A stretch of 64,000 nt of DNA, taken from Irpex lacteus. Taxonomy: Eukaryota; Basidiomycota; Agaricomycetes; Polyporales; Irpicaceae. The notes beneath the pieces were generated by a model. That model made no database searches. It was not told the origin of the DNA and saw only the letters and a list, made by a program, of their open reading frames with translations. The DNA is taken from NCBI GenBank assembly GCA_001986395.2, contig MQVO02000023.1, positions 62,001 to 126,000 of the forward strand. The letters are read 5' to 3'. How positions within the stretch are numbered: position 1 is the first letter of the stretch; each line of letters starts with the position of its first letter. Below, piece after piece: positions 23,505 through 34,040 of the stretch. The translations under genes and the position numbers were made by a program.

Positions 23505-24057
23505 GTGTCGGAAGTCAGGAACATAACGCACGACATCTTCAGTCTCGACATGAACATCGTCCAGTTCGGCTCACTGCATGACAGCTCCAATCTGATGCCA
23601 CGCGATACTAGTGTTTCTCTGCTCCCACCTGGTCTGGTCTCTCGGGGTGTCTGCCAGTCTGTCAACGGCGTCGATATCAGTGACCGCAGCCCTGTTCTTG
23701 GCTCTTCACAGTGTCCTACTCCTCTGGACGACGTCTTACCTACTCTCACTATCGCTTCGCCTGTCTCTGTGTCGGTACCGCCTGTCTTTGCGCCAGCACC
23801 GCCTGTCTTTGCGCCAGCACCGCCTGTCTTTGCGCCAGCACCGCCTGTCTCTGCGCCGGCACCACCAGTCTTCGATGTCAACATGCTTGACGCCTCTGCT
23901 CAGTCTGCTGCTCCAGTCATCAGGCAAACGACGCGACTCGAGACTACACGAACCAGCGTACGCATCTTGCAAGACAGATCAAGTAACAGATTCAGGCCGT
24001 ACTCTGTGATATCTCGATACAACGAAGGCGTCCGTGTAGTGTTACTCTCATTTCGCT
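23505..24057 (+). CDS. Low-confidence Pro/Ala-repeat ORF
   Basis: An uninterrupted 184-codon ORF beginning MSEVRNITHDIFSLDMNIV contains four to five copies of PPVFAPA. No domain is recognised. The opposite strand is open over the same repeat (GGAGAKT units), so coding direction is uncertain. It could be a 5' exon of the gene at 24155, or chance. Confidence 0.25.
23757..23867 (+). repeat. 21-bp minisatellite, about five copies
   Basis: The unit is ccgcctgtctttgcgccagc plus one base. The period of 21 keeps the reading frame, which gives the PPVFAPA repeats. Confidence 0.88.
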
Positions 24058-24154
24058 AAACGACCTTACGTTTGCGTCGAGCAATGGCTCAGTGAGGTAC
24101 GTTTCATCTTCTCCTTGTTCCATCCCTCATAACTCATCGCCTTTCAACCCACAG

Positions 24155-24575
24155 GATGCTGACGAGCTATCAGACTACGAGGACGACGACGAAGCACCAG
24201 TCGCCACTCACGTCGCCAAGCCGGAGCAACCCGTCGATGACTACTCGGATGTACCAGCTGGGGAAGGCGAGGGCCCCGCTCCTTCACGGCTGGCTATTGA
24301 AGACAAAGTCGACGCGCTCATCGAGGTTGTCAAGGATGACGTCGAGGACTGGCAGTTCTTGGTGTCTGGACTCGAAGGCGAAGGCGAGACATGCTATGAG
24401 TTGTACCACGTAAGTCAGTCACCCGCACATAAAAACGGCTCTTGACACGAGTAGAGACGACACACAGAAGCGTGCCCCTCCATTCTTGACCGGCACCGGA
24501 AATACCCGTCGGAACGACACATCAGGAGGTTATGGGTATTACATGGCTGGATTTGTGGTCGTCGGTGTAAACACG
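24155..24575 (+). CDS. Acidic hypothetical protein, two internal exons
   Basis: Exon 24155-24409 (after an ACAG acceptor) encodes DADELSDYEDDDEAPVATHV, later VDALIEVVKDDVEDWQFLV, and ends CYELYH. A GTAAGT donor opens an intron of 58 bp (24410-24467). The next exon, 24468-24575, reads KRAPPFLTGTGNTRRND then GYGYYMAGFVVVGVNT before a GTATGT donor. Phase is kept across the intron, which supports a real gene. First and last exons are not defined. The family is unknown; the acidic N-terminus followed by a small compact segment is all that can be said. Confidence 0.4.
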
Positions 24576-24960
24576 GTATGTTGTCTTCTTCATTCATATT
24601 ACCCCCGCCTTGTGCTGACTGAGTTTCGTGTTTCAAACCAATAATACCGTGGAGGGTCCCGTGTTGTGGGCTCCCGTACCCAGTCATAGCTGTTCGCTAC
24701 GCTCGTGGCAACTCGCTAATGTCTCCTTTATCATGGTGTCTTCCTTTGCCACTGCCGCTTTCCCTGCAGCTTGTACAAGTGACTGTGGCGGAGGGCTCAA
24801 TAATGTACTTCTTATACCAATGTAATTAGTCTTCATTTTAACACAAATTTAATTTGCAAGGCCCGTAATTCTATATAAACAACCTCAAGATGTGCTCAAA
24901 CACTATCTCAAGACGACCAAGACAGTATTGTAGCTAGTATTGACAGTCGTGTTTGGTTGT
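24576..24960. other. Spacer, nothing seen
   Basis: AT-rich, with no supported exon after the donor at 24576. Confidence 0.4.
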
Positions 24961-25080
24961 CTTGGATGTCTTGGGTGTCTTGCCCCAAGAGGTGACATGT
25001 GTTTCCCAAGACGACCCGTCTTGGGCATCTTGGGCGTGTTAGGCGTCTTTCGTGGTCTTGGGCAAGACACCCAAGACGGC
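24961..25080. repeat. Nested inverted repeat made of CTTGGG/CCCAAG words
   Basis: Perfect 18-bp arms gtcttgggtgtcttgccc (24968-24985) and gggcaagacacccaagac (25060-25077) enclose a second hairpin: cccaagacg (25005-25013), loop acc, cgtcttggg (25017-25025). The word cttggg or its reverse occurs many times in about 120 bp. A poly-G tract (13 G) follows at about 25152. Confidence 0.85.
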
Positions 25081-25355
25081 CGCCGGCTATGGGAAGGTAG
25101 TAAACAAACACCACAGAGGGATATTACCATACACTGCCACACATTACAATAGGGGGGGGGGGGGTCTGAATGGCATACAAAGGGCCTTCTACAATGTGTA
25201 TCAATTGCATTTACTATCGGGGGAATACATTTCAGCAGGCAAACCAAACTCAAAGGGAACTTGACGGCTCCAATATGTCCTTCCCTGCCACAACCTCCAA
25301 TGTATCAGGATAAACTGGCAACTCTGTAGTCCAGTACACCGCATACCCATCATTC
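25081..25355. other. Spacer with poly-G run
   Basis: No gene; a homopolymer of about 13 G near 25152-25164. Confidence 0.6.
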
Positions 25356-26419
25356 CTATAATATATAATAATAATCAATGCATGCACAATTGCGATTACT
25401 AAGAAAATCAGAGAGTACACACGTGAACATAGATCTTGTTATTACCAACCCAGCGTCGACACCCAAGTTTGTGAGCTGCCTCTTTTGCTCAGCAGCCCAA
25501 ACAGCCAAGTGATTGTAAGCCTCGCGATCAACTTGAACTCCATGACAACTTTCAGGGATTGCGTTCAAAGGAATGCGCCACACTCCGGAGGTAGTGGGTG
25601 AAACCAGAGAGGACGGGATGCATTCCTCCTTCACCTCCACTTTGCTCTGCTTGGGAAGGAGAAGCTGTGGAGGTAACAATGATAGCGCCAAGGTAGATGC
25701 CTGCTCCTCTAATGATTCCTCTTTCTTAGGTAGAAGAAGCGGAGGTTCCATAGTAGAGGACCACAAAAGCGAAGGAGGCTGGGGTACTGGGGCATTCTGA
25801 GGCATTACTTCGTTAGTTGCAACTGATGCCCCGGAATTGGGACGAGTAGACCGTGGGTTATATAGGGTAGGTAATGGCGCAGGGATCCCCACTAGAGATG
25901 CTAGAGATCTTTGTTTGACAGGAAGACGAGCGGCTTTACCAGAAAAAGCCGGGGGCGCACGGGAGGATGTGAGATTTGCACAGATAGGCTAGAGGCTGAT
26001 CGAGCTGGCGTACCTGGTCCGGATGATAGTGGCAGCATTGCTCCTACTAAGGAGGAAGACTGCGGCTGTGCCCCAGATGTGTGATCGCGAGTGGTATAGA
26101 GGATGGGTGATGGACAGGGAATGGCCACTAAAGATGCCAGGGATCTTTGTTTTAAGGAAATACGAGAGTCAGACATGGACACGTTTGAATATAATTTGCA
26201 GGTCGAGGTGGAGGTTCTGGTAGTTGCGAAAGGGATTCCGATTTCCCAAATCGGGCTTTTGACTCGGTCTGTGCTCGCCCACTCATCACGTGATGTCGTT
26301 TCACCCGCGGTTTCGCCGACGTCCCGCTCCTCCCCGTCCGGTCCGGTCTTTTGCCATCTCCCTCTCCCACTGGCACGCCCTCGATCATCGGGAACTTCCC
26401 TATGAGATATCGCGACCAT
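25356..26419 (-). CDS. Hypothetical Ser/Pro-rich gene with an internal duplication
   Basis: Two reverse-strand ORFs (26419-25901 and 25892-25356) appear to be one gene. The first has a basic, Gly/Arg-rich start (DDRGRASGRGRW), then SLKQRSLASLVAIPCPSP. The second carries VKQRSLASLVGIPAPLP, clearly a copy of that segment about 235 bp downstream, then KKEESLEEQASTLALSLLPP and a C-terminal VWRIPLNAIPESCHG. Joining them needs a very short intron (about 24 bp near 25990-26013) or a frameshift, so the gene may be damaged. No domain is recognised. It lies downstream of the DUF6698 gene in the same orientation. Confidence 0.35.
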
Positions 26420-26757
26420 AGATGATGGTATAATGTGAGAAACACACGATATATGGGGTCAGAATGCCAACATGCCATGAAAGACGCAAACCGCTAGGTC
26501 AGAGCCGACGAGCGCCACATGTGTGCGTGATGTGTATCATATAAGGTCCTACAATCTTATGGCAGCCTTGTACGCTCGCGCGAGCTGGCTAACCTTCCAG
26601 CACATTCAGCAACATTGATCTTTGATGCTATCAATATTTCTCATGAATGCACGACCAGAGATGAGATCGGAGACAGAATCGCAATGCATTATAATGCAGT
26701 CAATGATACTACGGTACATCAAAACAAGTCTATTCTAAGCTAAGCCCAGGGTCAGCA
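26420..26757. other. Spacer, nothing seen
   Basis: Intergenic between two reverse-strand genes; no motif noticed. Confidence 0.4.
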
Positions 26758-28670
26758 TTACTGGGCTGCGGCACTGGTGGAGGCTACGAGCTGCGACGCA
26801 GCAGAGAAGACGACAGGCAGGTCTTGGCCGGTTCCCGAGAGCATCCTCAATCGGGCAAGCATTGACATGCGCCCGGAAGGATTGTTCGTCGAATTGTCGT
26901 CACCATCTTCGATGTTCAAGTCGTCCGGATTCTCGTACTCATGCCCGATCACCTTCCTAACAAAGAAGGTATAAGTATCTAACCGCCGTGTTAAGTTGGA
27001 TCCTCGTTACCTTGTGAACAAATCCAGAAGGCTTGTACGCTGTGCCTCGGTCATAGTATTCTCGATATAATCGATCAAGAGATGATAAAAAGTCTTGTAC
27101 GGCCATGAGCTGCCAGTCTTGATCTTTGCCTTTGTCTTCGCTCGAAATTCCTTCAAATCCCCTGCATGGAAGGTCTTCTGGTCGCTAAGCGCATGGCGTA
27201 CCTGCATCAGAAATACGGGCCACATTAGTATTGATGCGCCGCGGTCAAATCCTAGCAGTTTACCATAACAGCCGCCAGTGCGATGCAAGCCGGAGTGATA
27301 GCCTCTACGCCCCACAGCCTTGCGCGGGCCTTACTACTTCGTGTTTTAGCCCCAAATACGGTGCTGTCCGCTTTGACCTCGGCGGCTGCTTCAGGACCGT
27401 ATAGGAATAGTGTGACAGCCTGAGAATGAATCGTCGAATAGTCCGAATTAGCGGCTAGTGGGCGGATGAGTTAACAGGTTGCTTACCTTAAGAATCCAGT
27501 CACTTCGGAATATCAGCGTGACCAATGCTTCATTGTCCTCGAAGTTCATGCCGGCTGGCCATAAATACTTTGGAAAGTGATCCGGGCCAATGGGGAACTT
27601 GCCGTGCTCGCAGTTCTTGAGTCCTTCGCGAACTCTACAAGCGAGCAGATTACTTACGTGCTAAACTATGAGAACAAATGGAGTACTTACTCTTCTTTAG
27701 TGTAATCGAGGTCTGCCGGACACAAGAGGCCACCTGTCTCGGGATGATGGAAGCCTCGGAAGTCTTTCGAAACGGAGTCCAATTGGGGGTTGAAGGGATG
27801 CCAATTTGTGATAGCATTCTTTGTGAGATTCACAAAAGTCGAATGAACCGACTTTCGCGTGCTTTGCAACTGTGAAACGAGTATGCTTATCAGTACTGAG
27901 ACAGGCTATGCAGTATTAACTTACCGCTGCTGATAATGTTGCCAGACCGGTCTCACCACCATCTATGATGCGAGTGCCTGCATCAGGTAAGATCTTGAAG
28001 AGGGCACATCCAAGAGAATACAGCTTTGCGTCACTACAAAGGTTGCGTGTAAGAGCAGAGGGATAGTGCATTAGACGAAGGTAAACTATTACCCAGCATG
28101 AAGGGGAGCCGACAGGCGTGGTCCGTGCTTCAGACGAAGTTGGATTGCCTTGCGGATGTCACGGTACATATCGTGCATGACACCGAAGTGAGCACCCGCG
28201 ATGTCCGTGACCCGGCTGTGAGACGATCAGCTCACTGGATAAGGTAATAAAATAAATGAACCTTACGTATCAGTCGATTTTGACTTCTTGTTGGCTGGCT
28301 CCTCGTCATCTTCGTCGAGATCAACCGTGCGAGGACGAACTGAGCCTCTTGATCCTGGCACTCCAGCATCCATGGGACCGAGTGGTGCTTGCGGTGAGCC
28401 TTGATTAGTTTGCATGGTGGCGGCGAGATCAAAGTTGAAGGCAGCGCGTTGGGGGGTGTTGGTCACGTTAGGATGTGGTTGTGGGGCGGTGTATGGGGGT
28501 TGGGCGACGCCATTGAGGTCAGAGTATGGTGGATAGAAATTGGGCGGAAACTCGCCATAGCGAGGGTGATTGAGCGGAGTGTCGGGCATTACGCCTGGGA
28601 GAATGAGGGAGCGCGGAATGCTGGGGGAGAAAAAGAGAGGGAGGGTGGTTATCTTAGGCACGGATGGCAT
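26758..28670 (-). CDS. DUF6698-family protein
   Basis: Exon 1 begins MPSVPKITTLPLFF (28670; a second ATG gives MPDTPLNHPRYGEFPP) and has a Pro-rich region and an acidic/basic patch (DLDEDDEEPANKKSKS). It splices in phase into RVTDIAGAHFGVMHDMYRDI. Further exons hold ALFKILPDAG, then FRGFHHPETGGLLCPADLD, FPIGPDHFPKYLWP, IFRSDWILK, ARARLWGVEAITPACIAL, VRHALSDQKTF and FYHLLIDYIENTM, ending SAASQLVASTSAAAQ at 26758. 'RGF.HP.TG.LLCPA.LD' and the 'VTP.SIAY....RFALS' type block are hallmarks of DUF6698, a family of unknown function restricted to Agaricomycetes and highly repeated there. All junctions checked keep frame. It starts about 200 bp from the 3' end of the Plavaka gene, same strand. Confidence 0.75.
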
Positions 28671-28872
28671 TTATAGTGTTGCGTATCGCGGGTGTCGCGT
28701 TATCGTGACTCGGTCAGGTGACCGTATTTAGCTGAAACACAAGTGGTTTCGTGCAGAGCACGCCATCACAGAGTGATGCTGTGGCTGCGGGCCGTGAGGA
28801 TGTGGAGATAGATTAGCAATTTAGCAGATACTGACTGTATAAGGAAAGCGACTACGTACTGAATATCCGGAG

Positions 28873-31800
28873 CTACTCGTCACCGTCGAAGTCAGCTATA
28901 AAGGCATCGTGATCAGCACTCGAGCTGTCACTGCCGTCCAAATCTAGTATGTCGGCATCCTCAACATTATCCAGTGTATCGGCAGCCACTTGGTCCTCTC
29001 CCAGGTCTGCAGTAGCACCTGGTGCTTTTGCCCTCGCCGCCGCCGCTTCAATTTCTCCTAAGATGGTGGGATCGTCGAGCATGCTTTCGCGTTCGTGAGC
29101 TTGGAGCTCACCGCTTCCGACACTCATCCCTAGATGTCTGGCTGCCATATCTCGGTCAACAAACCTGAAGTAAGCCGCAGCCGTTAATGCGAGGCCACCC
29201 AAAGGCATGTAAACCGTAGCACATACCTTCCTACATAGTAGTAGCGCCAATTTCCAGAGGCATCGTCTGCCACTGACGAGGGCCCCGCAGCCGGTGAGAG
29301 GCCATGGTGAAATGCAGGAATTAGGTGACAGCCGCGAATGATGGTTGCTGGGTCAATGAAATCAGTCCCGTCATGTTCACCCAAGGGCGCAAGGGTCAGC
29401 CGCTCCAGTTTGCGTGTCGTGGGACCTGCCGTCCAACTCCAATCGCGGTCCAGCCACCGCACCCAGATAAAATCAATACGCGCCTCTGATTCTCCAAATA
29501 AGACATGTGCGTGAAAGACTCCTAATACAACCGCATACAGCCACGGATGCGCTGTCGTCGAGGCTGCAGTATGAACGAGGATACCCGTCTTATCCAGAGA
29601 AAAACCGAGGCCGTCATCTCGTAGAGCTTGAGGGTGGATAGTGTCCACGTCGCGACGGACATCGTAGGTAGTGAAGTTGACTTGGAGAGTGGCGTGTCGA
29701 TATATGCAGTTATTCTTGATGAGAACGGAGTTACTGTTGATAGCGCCTGTATCGCTGGTGACTCTTTGCCAAAGATGGGCCCGGAATCGATATGTGAATC
29801 GCTGCCGGTGCGAGGGATATTCAGCTGGCACGTACACACAGTTTGAAATTGATGTTGAGATAGTGATGCTTACCTGGATCGCTGGATCATTCGGGTGACT
29901 ATACTGCCAATGTGATAGGTCCAGTGCAATACGGCCGGACGACTCCTGTGCGATCCAATGGTGTGTAAGCGGTCCAGCTGGGATTGACGTGTCCTTTCCC
30001 TTTCCGTTGAACTCGGGCACAGTCACGCCACAGGCACGGAGCTCGTCTGCCATCCGACGAAGGCGTCCCTCACGGACCTCTATTTCCGCCATTTGCCCTT
30101 CGGTATCGCGCCCGTTGGTGCGTGCACGACGTGCCTTTACTCGTCGATGCTCGTGCTCTCCCTGATGTTGATACATGAGGTTAGTGATTGAGTCTAAGTA
30201 AGCAAAATACTATTACTTACTTTCATCGTCGAAAGCATATCCAAAGGACCGTACATTCGAATGTAGCGAGGCGCGTAGCCGAGCAGATGTGCCTTAATTG
30301 TCGATAAGTTGAATATACGAGGCTTCTGTCCTCCAGAGGCTGGTGCCGTCGTCGAGGCAGCTTTCTTGCCACTGGCTGCTCGCACCCGCTTCGCATATTC
30401 CTTCTGAGTCTCCTTGGTGACATATCGAGGGCAGATCACCTGCTCGAAGTGACGAAGATGAGACCCCATGGCAGTGTACACTGCATCGAGCAACTTGACC
30501 GATGACTCAGTGTGCATCCGCATTTTTGCAAGGGAATGCCAGTAAGCCATAACGTAGAGCAACGCGGAGATGCGTTCGTCATCAGGTGATGGTAGCAGAC
30601 CTTCGAAGCAAGGGATAGCACACTGCAACAGGTTAGCACCGAAATGCTCATCTACTCGGGAACCACACCAACACACCTGTAGCAGGTCCTCAAAATCCCT
30701 GGCACCAATCTGATGCATCTCGCTCGCATCTGCGGAGAACCGCCTAATAGTGGTTTTGCCAAAGGTCGCGACTAAGCGATACCTAATGCAGCGTGTAAGA
30801 AACAGCGGGATCAAACACAAATAACACGTACCGACGATCAAGTTCTCGCACAAGGCCATCATTCACCGAGTACAGGATACGTATCAAATGAGAGAAAACC
30901 GCCTTCCAGATGCCAAGCTCAAACTCATGCAGAATATCCGGCACAAGTATGCGGAACACGTCGAGCCCCAATGTATTGAGCAGCTCAGAGAAGGCATTCT
31001 ATCGTGTTCATTGTGCGATCAGTATGACCGATCAGTAGCGATAACACCTAACAATGATAGCTCACAATGGTCGGAACACCAGATATACTTTTGAGTATAT
31101 CATTCACCTTGTCTCCGTTGATGGCGTAGCCTTCTTGATACATAAGTCGGCGCGCTTCCTTGACCGTGTCTTGCCAGAGTTTTCCGTCTACGCGTGCGAG
31201 CTCCTCACGAAGGTTATGATCACCCTGTGTGCCCAGCTTAGGGATATCCTCGAATGTGATTAAGCAGTGAGGGCATGGGTGCTGGCCCTTGTCACGCAAT
31301 GTCGCGATGAGCATTCTAATCCCAAGATCAGTCGCGCTTGTAGCTCATACAGAGAAGACACTTACTTCTCTGGATAGTCCGCAGAGTATGTAAAGATGCG
31401 AGGATAAATACGGCGACGGATACCATCCTTGCAGTCCACCACAATGCCCTCTCGGTACGCCCGAACGAATTCCGGACTCATGAGTTTATGCCAGGCGGCG
31501 TGGAATAGCTCACGACGTAGATGCGTGAGCGCTGGTGCCGAAGCGTTCTTCCCAAGCTTCTGCCGTACTTGGTCTTGAATGTCCTTTGGGAGCTGGAACG
31601 GTGTTCGCGATGAGTTAACTGACTAATCACATAGTCCGAAGCGAACTCACACTTGGAAAGAAGGCAATGTGATGGGCAGCATGACATGACGGCCGTGAGG
31701 ATTCGTACTTGGTTTGATTACCAAAGTACAAGTAGCCGGGCCAAACCTTCGAATCACCAAATTGAGTGACATGAGTGACGTCGGAGTGGTACATCATCAT

Positions 31801-33124
31801 GGCCATTGCGCGGGGGAGGTCGTCTTCAGGCTGTCGAGGTAAGTGCTGGATCCGAATGTCTTTGTCGACAATAGCCTGAGAATTAAATAGCTCGCTGTAG
31901 ACAGGCTCGGGGATGTCGTCTGCGCCAGGACGAGCATGATACAGCAGATAAGGATCATAAACGAAGCTGCGAGCAGCATCGTCTGTCGCGAACGTATGCC
32001 TGATCTCTGCACAGAGGTCCTTGTGCCAGAAATCCAGGACAGTGAGGGGAACACCCTCGAAGCTTGTGGTAGAGCCGATGCCCTGAGACTCGGCTGGCAA
32101 ACCCTCACCGCGTTGAACCCGTTGACGGTCTGCAGCGGCTTCACGCCGTTCCGCCTGGTTGGGCCGCTTTAGAGGGGGATACCGATATTGATTGACTCCC
32201 TTATCCAGCCGTCACTCTCTCGCACCCACGGCGCCTCGAGGGTGCTAGAGCCAAGCTTCTTGTCTAGCTGATCGAAGTTGACCCCGAGCATTTCTTCGTT
32301 TTTGAAGTCCTCTCGAACCATGACGTCCCGCAGAGCAGTGCGCTCGTTACGGGTTTTCTTGTGTCCGGCCAGCCAGAACTGGTGGTTGAAGAGAAATGTC
32401 GTGAGGTTTGGATGTGGTGCGATGATTTCCTGGATTGCGCGCTTGGGAGGGGGAGGAATACGTTGGGATTGTGAAGGTGTATATACCGCCTCAAGCCCTA
32501 TAGAGGAATCCGGCTCTTGGACCGGCCGTCGCTTGTAGAGCCTGCTAAGTCCAAATCGATTTGCCGCTGTTCGAATGCGTTCCGTGACTAGCAGGGTTAG
32601 GCGGCGGGTGCATGATGAGTTCGCTGGTTCGTCTGAAGGCGGAGACGGTGCCTCAGAATCGAAAGCGATACCCTCGCCCTCAGGTACCTGGTCTCTGACT
32701 TTCCAGGTAGCACGTGTTTGACGGCCTGCTCGAGTCGTGGTGGTAGATGGGTGCTCAGCCTGAGGGGAGGGATTGTTGTTGCCAAGAGTACTCGCCAACG
32801 TGCCAGCCTCCGGATCAGCCACGGTTGAGTGAAGCGTCTCGTTTGATTCAGCCTCACGAGGGAAGAACTACATATTGACAACACATAAATCATTAGTACA
32901 TAGCAACACTTCGCCGGTGGTATACTACTTACCATAGGTGACATACGCCGCAACCGTTTTGGCTCTCGCGGATCATCTTGCTGTGATCCCTCAAACGCAG
33001 CAGCTCTTCTAGCATCTCTGTAGCTCTCTCTCGATTGCTCCAAGATGACGCGGCACGTCTTTTGATGTTGTGTAAGAGCACCTCCGGATTTGGTGCGCTT
33101 GCCACAGTCACAGACGTGGGCCAT
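28873..33124 (-). CDS. Plavaka transposase (CACTA-related DNA transposon)
   Basis: About nine exons. It starts MAHVCDCGKRTKSGGALTQH, a C2H2/C2HC zinc finger, followed by a disordered linker. The hallmark block HVTQFGDSKVWPGYLYFGNQ...AAHHIAFFPS lies near 31690-31790. Then come EFVRAYREGIVVDCKDG, PRIFTYSADYPEK, MLIATLRDKGQHPCPHCL, LGLDVFRILVPDILHEFELG, VICPRYVTKETQ, GEHEHRRVKARRARTNG and, at the end, YYYVGR/FVDRDMAARHLG with an acidic tail to 28873. These motifs and their order are those of Plavaka transposases of Agaricomycetes, related to En/Spm (CACTA) elements; the enzyme cuts and pastes its element in the nucleus. One 1-bp frameshift breaks the frame at a C5 run (32174-32178). Everything else reads through, so this is a nearly intact, recently active copy. 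TIRs were not located. Confidence 0.9.
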
Positions 33125-33966
33125 GGCGATGGGCGGAGCGAAGCGACGAATAGCCCCTAATCGTTATCAGAAACAACTCCGATGATCATACAAAATAGGC
33201 ATTTACCTTCTGCACCCGCGACACCGACGTCTCGATCACTGCCAGTGCCCCTTGGTCGCCGGCGCGTGGTATTCTGGAGGTACTGTAGTTAATAACCTGT
33301 ATATGTCAAAATATCTCTCAGTCAAGAAGTGAACATGATTGCAGCCAGCTGGCTATGCTCACCGTGCTGCCACCGTGACGTCTACTCGAAGCCTTGGAAC
33401 GTTCAAGTTAGCCATTGATGCGCCTCGGCCAATCGTACTGCAGATCTGCACTTGGATTCGGAGGCGGTCAATAGGGTGGTTCATCCGAAAAGGCCAGCAC
33501 TGCTTGCGCAAATCACATTCGTCAGTAGGATGTATATCAGTAGAAAACGGCCGAAGACTCACATAGATTTATTACAGTCATCATACCATAACAAGGTGTC
33601 TCGAGATTGGCTCAATGAATCTGGCCGCCAACAGACATGGCCAGCAAGTGCCCCGTTAAGCAGCCCACCAGGCCTGCATGCAACAATAACAGGGAGGTGG
33701 ACCGCCGGTGTCAGTGGGGGATGTGTGTGGTCGACGGCTGAGTCGAACATCGACGACGTGGCCAACACGATTGCCACGGAACTTCTAAATCCCACGGTTC
33801 GGCTACTCTTCCGAGCAACCAGTTCTCAGTCCCCAGTGTCTCAGCATATGATACAGCGTTACATGTAGTATACAACAACGACAAAATATCTTAAGGAACT
33901 GGCAAGAAGCAAAAGTCGTACAATGTCGCTGTAAGTTATCGCGACCGTACATGAGATACATATGAT
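33125..33966. other. Upstream flank of Plavaka gene, no gene
   Basis: Presumably the 5' subterminal region of the transposon plus flank. A 138-codon plus-strand ORF (33452-33868) has no family motif. Confidence 0.4.
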
Positions 33967-34040
33967 GGTTGCGCGGCCCGGGATTCGAACAGCCGCTCGC
34001 ACGACGTAAAATCCAGGAAATCCTGGCGGGTTTTTCCCGA
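33967..34040 (+). repeat. Repeat copy 1, tRNA-3'-end-like
   Basis: It begins tggttgcgcggcccgggatt then cgaac. Read in reverse this ends ...CGCGCAACCA, with a GTTCGAATCC box like the T-arm and CCA end of a tRNA. It continues to aaatcctggcggg and tttttcccga. The second half recurs at 36082-36147. It could be a retroelement primer-binding site or a tRNA-derived SINE piece. The T-stem does not pair, so it is not a tRNA gene. Confidence 0.5.

Noticed and set aside
23348..23884. Reverse ORF with GGAGAKT repeats
   Set aside because: It mirrors the 21-bp minisatellite on the other strand. Neither strand is strongly supported; the plus strand was listed at low confidence.
29184..33124. Several separate genes on the reverse strand
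   Set aside because: The ORFs join through short introns in the exact block order of one Plavaka transposase.
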